Positions 39,279-46,927 are shown, counted from the first letter of the stretch. The stretch: DNA of 64,000 bases from Bradyrhizobium sp. AZCC 1610 (GCF_036924515.1 NZ_JAZHRR010000001.1:5923001-5987000), one strand, 5' to 3'. The notes: generated from the letters alone by a model not told the origin. Translations and numbers: made by a program.

Positions 39279-39692
39279 TCACATGTCTTCCTTGGGGCAG
39301 TTTACCATCCACGGAATGCCGAACTTGTCGACGCACATGCCGAACCCATTGGAGAAGAAGGTCTTGCCGAACGGCATCCGCACCGTGCCGCCCTCGGCGA
39401 GCGCGTTGAAGCGGCGCTCGGCATCCGCGGGATCCTCGACCTGCAGCGAGACGGCAAAGCCCTGCGGCTGATGGTAATCGCCGGGCATGGCGTCCGCCGC
39501 CATCAGCACCTCGCCGTCGATCGTGATGCTCGCATGCATGAGCTTGTTCTTCCAGTCGGGCGGCGTCGGCATGTCGGGCGGCGCGCCCTCATAGGGAAAC
39601 GTCGCCCCGATCTGGGCGCCGAGCACCTTTTCATAATACTTCAGCGCTTCCTGGCAGTTGCCGTCGTAGAACAGATAGGGATTGACCTGCAT
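39279..39692 (-). CDS. VOC/PhnB-like glyoxalase-fold protein
   Basis: 137 residues. VNPYLFYDGNCQEALKYYEK, FPYEGAPPDMP and the C-terminal GMCVDKFGIPWMVNC are standard for the PhnB/DUF1338-like VOC family, often labelled glyoxalase or 3-demethylubiquinone methyltransferase-like. Metal ligands are incomplete relative to true glyoxalase I. The start at 39692 is preferred because GGAG lies 7 bases upstream. No ECF42-like signal is seen upstream. Confidence 0.87.
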   Translation of the reverse strand: MQVNPYLFYDGNCQEALKYYEKVLGAQIGATFPYEGAPPDMPTPPDWKNKLMHASITIDGEVLMAADAMPGDYHQPQGFAVSLQVEDPADAERRFNALAEGGTVRMPFGKTFFSNGFGMCVDKFGIPWMVNCPKEDM

Positions 39693-39728
39693 CGCTGGCT
39701 CCATGGGGTTGTTAATCAGTTACGGCAT

Positions 39729-39842
39729 TCCCCGGATGCAGCGCAGCACAAAGTAAAGTGATGCGCTGCTGTTCCGGGGTCCATCGATGGGTCCCGGCTC
39801 TGCGTTCGCATCACTTCCGTGCTGCGCCGCGTTCGGGACACG
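39729..39842. repeat. Repeat element, family R7, copy b
   Basis: It begins CCCCGGATGCAGCGCAGCAC and ends TGCTGCGCCGCGTTCGGGA, with internal TGGGTCCCGGCTCTGCG, shared with the element at 52592. It lies upstream of the VOC gene. Confidence 0.65.
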
Positions 39843-39855
39843 ATAGTAGTCGCGC

Positions 39856-40392
39856 TCATTTCTCGGTTTGCTTCTTCAGATTGGCGAGGCCGGCTTCGAA
39901 ATCCTTTCCGATCATGTTGTCCAGATTCATGAAGACCTGGATCAGCCTGGTCACGAAGCGTGCGGGACCATGCATCAGCCATGTGACATGGGTGCCATCG
40001 CCCTGCGGCAGCATTGTGAACTCGGCGGTGTTGTGGCCTTCGAACGGCTTGAAGAAATCGAGCTTGATGACGATCTTTTGCGGCGCGGAGGCTTCGAGAA
40101 TTTCCATGCGGCCGGAACCGACATTCTTGTCGCCGTCCCAGGCGTAGACCGCGCCCTTGCCGCGCTCCGCACCGCTATAGGTGCGCTTCATCGCCGGGTC
40201 CTTCTGCTCGTAGGGCGACCAGGTCAGCCACTGATGAAAGTCGGAGATCAGCGGAAATATCCCTTCCGGCGGCGCCTTGATGCTTACCGAGCGCTGCACG
40301 CGCAGCGTGCCCGGCTTGGTCGCGGCGAGAATGAGGACTGCGGCAATGGCAATCGCCAATATGACAGCGATGGTGACAAGGACTTCAAACAT
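39856..40392 (-). CDS. SRPBCC-fold (polyketide cyclase-like) protein with N-terminal membrane anchor
   Basis: 178 residues. A single N-terminal hydrophobic segment (LVTIAVILAIAIAAVLILAA) is followed by a START/SRPBCC domain: SVSIKAPPEGIFPLISDFHQ, KNVGSGRMEILEA and HVTWLMHGP. Such domains bind hydrophobic ligands. GGAG precedes the ATG at 40392 by 6 bases. It is 37 bases downstream of the DoxX-like gene, so the two form an operon with the ECF42-like promoter at 40883. Confidence 0.87.
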   Translation of the reverse strand: MFEVLVTIAVILAIAIAAVLILAATKPGTLRVQRSVSIKAPPEGIFPLISDFHQWLTWSPYEQKDPAMKRTYSGAERGKGAVYAWDGDKNVGSGRMEILEASAPQKIVIKLDFFKPFEGHNTAEFTMLPQGDGTHVTWLMHGPARFVTRLIQVFMNLDNMIGKDFEAGLANLKKQTEK

Positions 40393-40429
40393 GACTGGCT
40401 CCGTATTCGTGAACGACCGTTGAAGCACA

Positions 40430-40843
40430 TCAGCGACGGAACGGGATCAAGCTGCGCAGATTCTTGTCGCGCAGCCACAGCCCGCCCCACACCATCAGGC
40501 CGAGATAAAGCCCGAACAAGGCGTGCGTGAACAGGGGGCTGCCGATCCGCACATGCGAGGCCATCGCGCCGCCGAGATAGCCCGTGAGCAGGATCGCACC
40601 GAGGATCGAGGTCGGCGGTATCGAGTAGAGCGCGGTGCAGACGATGGTGATGAGGCCGAGGCTTCGCGCCAGCGTTTCGCTCGAACCATAGCTCATCCTG
40701 TCCATGGTTTCGGTGACGACCGGCCACGGCACCAGCTTGATGGCGCCGTCGATCAACAGAAACACGATGACCAGCGCGCTCATGATGCGGCCGGTCCAGC
40801 GTGCGGGTTTTGAGGCCGGAAGGGTCTCGGCGATGACAGTCAT
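40430..40843 (-). CDS. DoxX-like four-helix membrane protein
   Basis: 137 residues from the ATG at 40843. Four hydrophobic helices are visible: SALVIVFLLIDGAIKL, LGLITIVCTALYSIP, ILGAILLTGYLGGAMASHV and FTHALFGLYLGLMVWGGLWL. This is the DoxX-like layout. These proteins are linked to respiratory or thiol stress, but the mechanism is unclear. It is first in the operon and lies 40 bases from the ECF42-like signal. Confidence 0.85.
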   Translation of the reverse strand: MTVIAETLPASKPARWTGRIMSALVIVFLLIDGAIKLVPWPVVTETMDRMSYGSSETLARSLGLITIVCTALYSIPPTSILGAILLTGYLGGAMASHVRIGSPLFTHALFGLYLGLMVWGGLWLRDKNLRSLIPFRR

Positions 40844-40882
40844 GATTGATCCCCGTGGTCTTGAATGGCTGTTCGATTTCAA

Positions 40883-40909
40883 GACGAACGAGGAGAGCGG
40901 AAACCGACA
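40883..40909 (-). promoter_or_regulatory. ECF42-like promoter upstream of the DoxX-SRPBCC operon
   Basis: On the minus strand TGTCGGTTT, then a spacer ending GTT and CGTC; TGTCGG is at 40904-40909 and CGTC at 40883-40886. The distance to the start codon is 40 bases, the same as for the serine hydrolase. Confidence 0.75.
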
Positions 40910-40938
40910 GGGGGAATGAAAAATTTCGATGTGTGCTT

Positions 40939-41027
40939 CGTCATGCCCGGGCTTGTCCCGGGCATCCACGTCTTCAGCGGCCTCGGCAAGAAAGACGTGG
41001 ATGGCCGGGACAAGCCCGGCCATGACG
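40939..41027. repeat. Palindromic repeat, family R4
   Basis: CGTCATGCCCGGGCTTGTCC at the left is complementary to GGACAAGCCCGGCCATGACG at the right, with ATCCACGTCTT and AAGACGTGGAT inside. It lies between the DoxX-like gene and the sigma factor stop. Confidence 0.85.
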
Positions 41028-41047
41028 ATGGAGAGCGATGGGAACTA

Positions 41048-42319
41048 CTACTTCCCCGCCTTTTTGCCGCGGGGCTGGCTGTCGCGCTGCAGGCGGTCGA
41101 GATGCATGCGGATGTGGGCGGCTTCGGCCGAGGTGTTCGCCAGCGCGATGGCGCGGTCGAAGGCGGTGCGGGCCTCGTCGTTGCGGCCGAGCTGCATCAG
41201 GAAGGCGCCGCGCACGCCGAAGAAATGAAAATAGTTCGACAGCCGCGGCGCCAATGGTTCGATCATGTCGAGCGCCGCCTGTGGTCCCTTCACCTTGGAT
41301 ACGGCAACCGCACGGTTCAGCGTCACCACCGGCGATGGCTGCATGACCTCGAGCGCGCCATAAAGCAGGTCGATCTGGGTCCAGTCGGTATCTTCAGGCT
41401 TTTCGGCGCGGGCGTGCAGCGCCGCGATCGCGGCCTGCACCTGGTAGGGCCCGCTGCGGCGATGACGCATCGCCTTGTCGATCAGCGCCAGTCCCTCGGA
41501 GATGAGAGACTTGTTCCACTTGGTACGGTCCTGATCGTCGAGCAGGATCACCGCGCCATCGGCGTCGAACCGGGCCGCAGCGCGCGCATGCTGTATCAGC
41601 AGCAACGCGGTCAGCCCCATGATCTCGGGCTCGCTCTGGAACAACCTCAGCAGCAGCCGGGCCAGACGAATCGCCTCCTCGCACAACGGCGCGCGAATCT
41701 CGGCGGTATCGCCCGAGGCCGAATAGCCCTCGTTGAAGATCAGGTAGATCATGGCGGCGACGGAGGCGAGGCGTTCAGAGCGCTCCGCCGCATCAGGCGT
41801 TTCGAACGGCACGTTGGCGTCGGCCACGCGGGCCTTGGCCCGCGTGATCCGCTGCTCCATCGCGGCTTCCGAGACCAGGAAGGCGCGCGCGATCTGCTTG
41901 ACTGTCAGCCCTGAGACGATGCGCAGCGCGAGCGCGATCTGCTGCGTCGCCGGCAGGTCCGGATGGCAGCAGATGAACAGGAGCCGCAGGATATCGTCGC
42001 GATAGTGCGAGCCGTCGAGCCGCTCGGCAAGCTGTTCCTCGGCGTCATCGAGATCGGATATCGCCTCGTCCTCGGGCAACGCCTCCTGCTTCTTGCTGTG
42101 CCTGATATCGTCGATCGCGACGTTGCGCCCGACCATGATCAGCCACGCCGCGGGATCGCGCGGCGGGCCGTTCTGCGGCCAGCTCTTCAGCGCGCGCAAA
42201 CATGCGTTCTGAAAGGCCTCCTCGGCGGTGTCGAGATTGCGGAAATAGCGCAGCAACGCGCCGACCGCCTGGGGGCGAGCCGAGGTCAGCGCGGCATCGA
42301 TCCAGGCGGCGTCGGTCAC
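41048..42319 (-). CDS. ECF42-type RNA polymerase sigma factor with C-terminal TPR-like extension
   Basis: 423 residues, against about 200 for ordinary ECF factors. Region 2 is ALLRYFRNLDTAEEAFQNAC and PAAWLIMVGRNVAIDDIR; region 4 is LRIVSGLTVKQIARAFLVSE with AAMEQRITRAK. The long C-terminal part (about 190-423) consists of helical repeats including ALEVMQPSPVVTLNRAVAVS and RNDEARTAFDRAIAL, as in the ECF42 group. That group is paired with DGPF genes and has no classical anti-sigma factor. The GTG start overlaps the YCII stop as GTGA, so the pair is translationally coupled. Confidence 0.92.
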   Translation of the reverse strand: MTDAAWIDAALTSARPQAVGALLRYFRNLDTAEEAFQNACLRALKSWPQNGPPRDPAAWLIMVGRNVAIDDIRHSKKQEALPEDEAISDLDDAEEQLAERLDGSHYRDDILRLLFICCHPDLPATQQIALALRIVSGLTVKQIARAFLVSEAAMEQRITRAKARVADANVPFETPDAAERSERLASVAAMIYLIFNEGYSASGDTAEIRAPLCEEAIRLARLLLRLFQSEPEIMGLTALLLIQHARAAARFDADGAVILLDDQDRTKWNKSLISEGLALIDKAMRHRRSGPYQVQAAIAALHARAEKPEDTDWTQIDLLYGALEVMQPSPVVTLNRAVAVSKVKGPQAALDMIEPLAPRLSNYFHFFGVRGAFLMQLGRNDEARTAFDRAIALANTSAEAAHIRMHLDRLQRDSQPRGKKAGK

Positions 42320-42684
42320 GGCTGCACACTCCCCGGCGCAAACTGGCCGACGGGACGGATCTCGTAGGCGCCGCCGGGATTGGCCGCGCCGAGATCGCGG
42401 GCGACGTCGAGTGCCGCGTCGAGGTCCTTGCAGTCGATCAGATAGAAGCCGAGCAATTGTTCCTTGGTTTCGGCATAGGGGCCGTCGAGCACCAGCGGCG
42501 GATCGTCCTTGCGCAGCGTGGTCGCCGCCGTCGTCGGCAGCAGCCGCGCGACCGGACCGAGCCGGCCCTGCCTGGCGAGGTTGTCCTGCACGACGGCAAG
42601 CTTCTTCATGACCGCGGCGTCCTGTTCCTTGGTCCAGGAACCGACGGTGTCTTCGTCGTGATAGCAAAGGATGGCGTAAAGCAT
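42316..42684 (-). CDS. DGPF-domain YCII-family protein coupled to the ECF42 sigma factor
   Basis: 122 residues from the ATG at 42684. The family signature is LDGPYAETKEQLLGFYLIDC (about residues 65-84), and YEIRPVGQF comes near the C-terminus. Direct upstream position and a 4-base overlap with the sigma gene are the standard ECF42 arrangement. It may sense a ligand or act with the sigma extension, but this is inference. Starts at 42708 and 42696 are possible. Confidence 0.92.
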   Translation of the reverse strand: MLYAILCYHDEDTVGSWTKEQDAAVMKKLAVVQDNLARQGRLGPVARLLPTTAATTLRKDDPPLVLDGPYAETKEQLLGFYLIDCKDLDAALDVARDLGAANPGGAYEIRPVGQFAPGSVQP

Positions 42685-42711
42685 GAGGGCTGACATCTCC
42701 GTTGTCATAAT

Positions 42712-42738
42712 GACGAACGATTATGCCCGCTGCCGACA
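42712..42738 (-). promoter_or_regulatory. ECF42-like promoter upstream of the YCII-sigma operon
   Basis: On the minus strand TGTCGG (42733-42738), 17 bases ending GTT, CGTC (42712-42715). The signal lies 28 bases before the start codon of the YCII gene and implies autoregulation. Confidence 0.75.
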
Positions 42739-42775
42739 GGTGCGTCGAAGAAATTTTCAGATGTTCCGTTGCCGG

Positions 42776-42892
42776 TCAGGGGCCGATGATCGGAGGCGGT
42801 GGCGGATTGAAGTGCCTGTAGGCGTGGACGATCGCCTTGGAACAAAGACCGCACACACAGAGAATGAGAATGATACACCTGACCGTTTTCAT
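42776..42892 (-). CDS. Possible 38-residue secreted or membrane peptide
   Basis: ATG at 42892 with GAGG 7 bases upstream. The peptide starts KTVRCIILILCVCGLC, a plausible signal or membrane segment, and ends HFNPPPPPIIGP. The start overlaps the stop of the preceding 33-codon frame as ATGA. It lies upstream of the YCII-sigma promoter on the same strand. Coding is supported only by the signal sequence, start-site quality and coupling. Confidence 0.4.
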   Translation of the reverse strand: MKTVRCIILILCVCGLCSKAIVHAYRHFNPPPPPIIGP

Positions 42893-42990
42893 CTGACGGC
42901 CTCAACCTTCGTCCTGCCAAAGTCGCGGTGACTGTCCTGGGAGGCGAGCGCCGCCCAGGACATCACCGCTACGATGACGATTTTACGCAT
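42889..42990 (-). CDS. Possible 33-residue peptide coupled to the one downstream
   Basis: ATG at 42990, TGA overlapping the next ATG. The product begins RKIVIVAVMSWAALASQ, a short signal-like sequence. It overlaps by 8 bases the end of a 23-codon frame (42983-43054) that has a strong AAGGGAGG ribosome binding site. Together the three frames look like a chain of coupled micro-genes, but composition alone does not prove coding. Confidence 0.3.
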   Translation of the reverse strand: MRKIVIVAVMSWAALASQDSHRDFGRTKVEAVR

Positions 42991-43159
42991 TACCAATTGA
43001 CGCCATACTTGGCGGTGATCCGGCGCACCTTTTGCTCGTCGGCAATTTGCGCATGTGAAGGGCCTCCCTTGTTGAACGAAAGGAGGCTAGAGAAGCGGGT
43101 CGATCGATTATGTGATGGGAGTCACGCCGGGTGGCGATGCGAAAGGGACGGCCGAAAGA

Positions 43160-44131
43160 ATGACAGTGAACAAAGGTGCGCTCGCCCTGCTGGTGCATGG
43201 CGGGACGGAAAACTGGTCGCCGCAGCGCTGGAAGGGCCGGTTCGACGAGGTCTGCGAGGGACGGTCCGTGCTGCTGCTGCCGGATGCCTCGTTCGATCCG
43301 GCGGAGGTGCATTACGCCGCGGTGTGGAAGCCGCATCCGGGCGAACTCGCCGTCTTCCCCAATCTGCGTGTCATCTTCAATCTCGGCGCCGGTGTCGACG
43401 CGCTGATGGCGGACCGCTCATTGCCTGACGTGCCGCTGGTGCGCGTGGCCGTCACCGACCTCACCGCGCGGATGACCGAGTACGTCGCGCTGCATGTGCT
43501 GATGCACCACCGGCAGGAGCCCTACTTGCGGGAATCCCAGCGCGCAAAGCGCTGGGCGCCGAAATCGCAATGGGCGGCGGCGGCTGTTACGGTCGGCATC
43601 ATGGGGCTGGGTACGCTCGGGGCCGATGCGGCAGGTGTGCTGAAGCGCCTGGGCTTTCGCGTCGCGGGCTGGAGCCGCAGCCCCAGGGCGATCGACGGCA
43701 TCGATTGCTTTCACGGCGAAGCGCAGTTCGAAGCGTTCCTGCGGCGGACCGACATCCTGGTCTGCCTGTTGCCGCTGACGCCGGAGACGCGACACATTCT
43801 CAACCGTGACGTTTTCAGGAAACTGAACCGCACCAGCCCACTCGGCGCGCCGGTGCTGATCAATGCCGGCCGCGGGGCCTTGCAGAACGAGGCCGACATC
43901 CTGCAATGCCTCGACGACGGCACGCTCGGTGGCGCCTCGCTCGACGTCTACGCCACCGAGCCGCTGCCCGTGGACAGCCCGTTCTGGACCCATCCAAAAG
44001 TGGTGCTGACGCCGCACAACGCCGCCGACACCGATCCCGACGAGATATCGAAATATGTCGCGCAGCAGATCGCGCGCTTCGAGGCCGGCGGCGCGCTGGA
44101 GAATGTGGTGGACCGCAGGCGCGGGTATTGA
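43160..44131 (+). CDS. ghrA: Glyoxylate/hydroxypyruvate reductase A (D-2-hydroxyacid dehydrogenase)
   Basis: 323 residues. The NAD(P)-binding motif is MGLGTLGADAAGVLKRLGF, with WSRSPR after strand 2. The catalytic set is the Arg of INAGRGALQ, the Glu of DVYATEPL and the His of LTPHNAA. This short form without the usual N-terminal ACT domains matches GhrA. It reduces glyoxylate and hydroxypyruvate in the cytoplasm. The ATG at 43160 is used; 43112 would add 16 residues lacking homology features. Confidence 0.9.
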   Translation: MTVNKGALALLVHGGTENWSPQRWKGRFDEVCEGRSVLLLPDASFDPAEVHYAAVWKPHPGELAVFPNLRVIFNLGAGVDALMADRSLPDVPLVRVAVTDLTARMTEYVALHVLMHHRQEPYLRESQRAKRWAPKSQWAAAAVTVGIMGLGTLGADAAGVLKRLGFRVAGWSRSPRAIDGIDCFHGEAQFEAFLRRTDILVCLLPLTPETRHILNRDVFRKLNRTSPLGAPVLINAGRGALQNEADILQCLDDGTLGGASLDVYATEPLPVDSPFWTHPKVVLTPHNAADTDPDEISKYVAQQIARFEAGGALENVVDRRRGY

Positions 44132-44142
44132 TGATTTGGCCG

Positions 44143-44170
44143 TCCCTGCGAACTCACGCGTTCGCAGGGA
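44143..44170. terminator. Hairpin between convergent genes ghrA and the VOC gene
   Basis: TCCCTGCGAAC, loop TCACGC, GTTCGCAGGGA: an 11-base-pair perfect stem 11 bases after the ghrA stop. There is no clear T tract, so it may act as a pause or RNA-end structure rather than a strong terminator. Confidence 0.5.
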
Positions 44171-44187
44171 GGACTCCGGGGTTACCC

Positions 44188-44616
44188 CTACCCCTTCGCC
44201 GGCAGATTATGCGCAAAACTCCAGGAATGGCCGAACGGGTCCATGATGCGGGCGTAGCGCGCGCCCCAGAACGAGTCCCACGGCTCCAGCGTGACGGTCG
44301 CGCCGGCGTCCTTTGCGCGTTTCACCGCGGCGTCGCAATTTTCGACTTCGAGATGCATGGTCACCGACGTGCCCTTGATCTGGTCCGGCGGAAACACCGC
44401 GTCCACGCCATGGGAGCCGCGGTGCTCGGGAAAGTCGTCCATGACGAAAATCCGCGCGCCGTTGACCTGAATTTCCGAATGCATCAGCCGCTTGCCGTCC
44501 TCGGCCGGCATCCGGACGGTTTCGGTCGCGCCGAGCGCCTTCTTGTAGAATTCGAGGGCTGCGTTGGCGTCGCGGACGACGAGATGGGGGGTGACGATCT
44601 GGACGGGGTCGGTCAT
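44188..44616 (-). CDS. VOC-family protein (PhnB/glyoxalase-like)
   Basis: 142 residues from the ATG at 44616, with AGGAG 8 bases upstream. VTPHLVVRDANAALEFYKKA, SEIQVNGARIFVMDDFPEHR and the C-terminal RIMDPFGHSWSFAHN are canonical for bacterial VOC proteins of the PhnB type. An ECF42-like promoter lies 34 bases before the start codon, which places the gene in the candidate regulon. Confidence 0.9.
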   Translation of the reverse strand: MTDPVQIVTPHLVVRDANAALEFYKKALGATETVRMPAEDGKRLMHSEIQVNGARIFVMDDFPEHRGSHGVDAVFPPDQIKGTSVTMHLEVENCDAAVKRAKDAGATVTLEPWDSFWGARYARIMDPFGHSWSFAHNLPAKG

Positions 44617-44649
44617 GTCTGAGCTCCTGATGCTGGACCACCTGACGAG

Positions 44650-44676
44650 GACGAACGACGAAGCTGGAAACCGACA
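44650..44676 (-). promoter_or_regulatory. ECF42-like promoter upstream of the VOC gene
   Basis: On the minus strand TGTCGGTTTCC with TGTCGG at 44671-44676, 17-base spacer ending GTT, CGTC at 44650-44653. The first eleven bases are identical to those of the DoxX operon promoter. Confidence 0.75.
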
Positions 44677-44711
44677 GCGATCCGAAAAGAAAGATACTCG
44701 TCCCGAAAAGA

Positions 44712-44833
44712 TCGTGTCCCGGCCTTGAGCCGGGACCCAGAGCCAACCGGACATGATCGCTATGGAAGGGGTCCGCCACTACGCTAAAGAGAAATCGCGG
44801 AGGCATGGGTCCCGGCTCAAGGCCGGGACACGA
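44712..44833. repeat. Palindromic repeat, family R6
   Basis: TCGTGTCCCGGCCTTGAGCC at the left and GGCTCAAGGCCGGGACACGA at the right are perfect complements, about 120 bases apart at the outer edges. It lies between the VOC promoter and the TetR stop. Confidence 0.85.
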
Positions 44834-44849
44834 AAGGGAAGCAGCAGAG

Positions 44850-45503
44850 CTAGGCCCCGACCATCACGTCGATCGCGCCGTTGACGATGGCCTCCAGTTC
44901 CGCGCGCGGCGTCTGCGCGCGGGCGCGGATGGCGATGGTGTGAATAGTGGCGGAGGCGAGTTGCGCCAGCACGGCCGGATCGGCGCTGTTGGATAGCTCG
45001 CCCTTCTCCCTGGCGCGCCGAAAGCAGGCGGCGAAAGCCTTGTCCATTTCGGTCAAGCCTTCCAGCACCAGGGCGCGGATGTCGGGATCTGCGACCGCCT
45101 CGGAAGCCGCCGTCATCACCGTGAAGCAGCCGCGGGGGCCTGCTTCACCGGACAGGTAGATGTCGAGCGCCACCGCATAGATGCGGCCGAGCCGCTGCCG
45201 GATCGGCAGTTCGTCGCGAAAGATATTGGCCATGGCCGCGCGCGCGTCGTCGCGATAGCGCCGATAGCTCTTGATATAGAGTTCGCGCTTGTCGCCGAAA
45301 GCACCATAGAGGCTCGGCCGGTTCATGCCGGTGGCGGCGGAGAGATCGTCCAACGACGTCGCCGCGAATCCATCCTTGCGAAACAGATCGAGCGCTTTGC
45401 CCAGCGCCACGTCCGGCTGATAGGCGCGCGGCCGGCCCCGCCGCTTGGGCGGCACGGGAGCGTCGATCTTCGTAACCGGCGGCTTCTTCCTTTTTTGTAC
45501 CAT
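44850..45503 (-). CDS. TetR-family regulator divergent to a GST gene
   Basis: 217 residues. A basic N-terminal tail (PPKRRGRPRAYQP) precedes the HTH GFAATSLDDLSAATGMNRPS with LYGAFGDKRELY. The C-terminal domain contains GPRGCFTVMTAASEA, with the conserved cysteine of the AcrR/YdeS-like branch. The GST gene at 45612 is divergent and shares a 108-base intergenic region with an imperfect palindrome. Confidence 0.9.
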   Translation of the reverse strand: MVQKRKKPPVTKIDAPVPPKRRGRPRAYQPDVALGKALDLFRKDGFAATSLDDLSAATGMNRPSLYGAFGDKRELYIKSYRRYRDDARAAMANIFRDELPIRQRLGRIYAVALDIYLSGEAGPRGCFTVMTAASEAVADPDIRALVLEGLTEMDKAFAACFRRAREKGELSNSADPAVLAQLASATIHTIAIRARAQTPRAELEAIVNGAIDVMVGA

Positions 45504-45527
45504 TTCGCAATAAATTCCTTGACCGGA

Positions 45528-45552
45528 TTTATATTATGCGGAACAGTATAAA
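45528..45552. promoter_or_regulatory. Possible TetR operator between the TetR and GST genes
   Basis: TTTATATT-N9-AGTATAAA, an inverted repeat with one mismatch in an AT-rich region. It may also contain promoter -10 elements. Linkage to the repressor is by position only. Confidence 0.4.
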
Positions 45553-45611
45553 AATCAATCCCGCTCGCCCTAAGCGCCGGCCCGATTGATCAACCGCCAA
45601 GGAGGCAAACC

Positions 45612-46256
45612 ATGGATCTCTATTTCTCGCCGCTCGCCTGCTCGCTGGCGACCAGGATCGCGCTGTATGAAGCCGGCGCCGAAGCCAACTATCTCGAGGT
45701 CGATCCCAAGACCAAAATCGTGCAGAAGGACGGCTCGGATTTCCGCGCCGTCAATCCGCTCGGACTGGTGCCGACCCTGCGCACCGACGACGGCACGGTG
45801 CTGACGGAGAACGCGGCGATCCTGCAATACGTCGCCGACCGTTTTCCAAATGCCGGCATTTCGGCCGCATCTGCAGAGGAGCGCAGCCGCCTGCATCAAT
45901 GGCTCTGCTTCATCGGCACCGAATTGCACAAGGCCCTGTTCGTGCCGCTGCTCGACAAGACGGCGCCGCAGGACGCGAAGACCTATGCGCTAAACAAGAA
46001 CCTGTCGCGGCTCGACTATCTCGAGAACTACCTGAAGGGCCGCGAATTCCTGCTCGATCATTTCAGCGTGGCCGATGCCTATCTCGTCACCATCATCAAC
46101 TGGACGATGGCAACGCCGCCGATCGAGCTGGCGAAATGGCCGGACGTGAAAGCCTATTACGAGCGGCTGCGCACCCGCCCCAGCATCGCGAAGGCGGTCG
46201 CCGAGGAGTTCGAATTGTACAAGGCCGAACTCGCGCGGCATAAGGCGGCGGCGTAA
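45612..46256 (+). CDS. Glutathione S-transferase (beta-like)
   Basis: 214 residues. DLYFSPLACSLATRIALYEA carries the cysteine position typical of beta-class GSTs (Cys10). NPLGLVPTLRTDDGTVLTEN with the cis-proline and the acidic-Asn binding region follows, and the helical domain ends FSVADAYLVTIINW. AAGGAGG is 6 bases before the ATG. It is likely controlled by the divergent TetR gene. Confidence 0.93.
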   Translation: MDLYFSPLACSLATRIALYEAGAEANYLEVDPKTKIVQKDGSDFRAVNPLGLVPTLRTDDGTVLTENAAILQYVADRFPNAGISAASAEERSRLHQWLCFIGTELHKALFVPLLDKTAPQDAKTYALNKNLSRLDYLENYLKGREFLLDHFSVADAYLVTIINWTMATPPIELAKWPDVKAYYERLRTRPSIAKAVAEEFELYKAELARHKAAA

Positions 46257-46267
46257 GAGGGGTAAGC

Positions 46268-46357
46268 GTAGCCCGGATGGAGCGAAGCGTAATCCGGGAC
46301 CGCTTGGCACGTTCTGCGCGACGATTCCCGGATTACGCTTCGCTCCATCCGGGCTAC
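46268..46357. repeat. Palindromic repeat, family R2, copy a
   Basis: GTAGCCCGGATGGAGCGAAG at the left and CTTCGCTCCATCCGGGCTAC at the right are perfect complements. It sits between the convergent genes ending at 46256 and 46354. A related copy is at 60875-60961. Confidence 0.87.
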
Positions 46358-46923
46358 GGACTGCCCCCTGCCAACAACCGCGCCGTCAGATCGCTCAGCG
46401 CCCGGCGAAATATCCCGGCGTCGTTGCGCGCCCGCGCCAGCACCAGCGCGCCCTGGATGGTCAACAGCGCATCCTCCGCGCGCCGCTGCGCCTGGCTCCT
46501 GCTCAATCCGGATCGCCGCAGGAGCTGCGCCAGCGCGGCCTGCCAGCGCGCAAAATAATCGTCGACGCTGGCGGCGAACGTGTCGCGCGCCGCCCCGAGC
46601 GCGACCATACCGACCAGACAGACGCGATCGCCGGAATGAAAATACTGGTCGACGCCCGCGATCATAGCGGCGATCGCGCGCGCGGGATCGGAGGCCTCGC
46701 GCAACGGCGCATAGATGTTGAGTTCGAACCAGCCGTCGATGTCGGCCAGCACCTCGGCCGCCATCTGTTCCTTGCCACCGGGGAACAGATGATACAGGCT
46801 GCCCTTGCCGAGCCCGGTGGCCTCCGTGATCAACGTCAGCGAGGCCCCCTCATAGCCATGCGCGCGAAACACCTCGCCGAGCGCGCGCAACACTTCCCTG
46901 CGCTCGACGCCTTTCTTCAGCAT
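46354..46923 (-). CDS. TetR-family repressor (LmrA/YxaF-like), autoregulated (inferred)
   Basis: 189 residues. The HTH reads GASLTLITEATGLGKGSLYH with LFPGGKEQMAAEVL, the signature of the LmrA/YxaF group. The rest is helical. It starts 4 bases after the stop of the DUF1348 gene, so the two are one operon. The perfect operator palindrome at 47427-47444 lies upstream of that operon. Confidence 0.92.
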   Translation of the reverse strand: MLKKGVERREVLRALGEVFRAHGYEGASLTLITEATGLGKGSLYHLFPGGKEQMAAEVLADIDGWFELNIYAPLREASDPARAIAAMIAGVDQYFHSGDRVCLVGMVALGAARDTFAASVDDYFARWQAALAQLLRRSGLSRSQAQRRAEDALLTIQGALVLARARNDAGIFRRALSDLTARLLAGGSP

Positions 46924-46927
46924 CGCG

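Larger units (their letters stand above)
42739..43159. other. 421-base interval with only micro-ORFs
   Basis: Apart from the possible peptides on the minus strand described separately, no gene of normal size is supported. The right end includes the leader of the reductase gene at 43160, which has only a weak GAAAG ribosome binding site. Confidence 0.5.
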
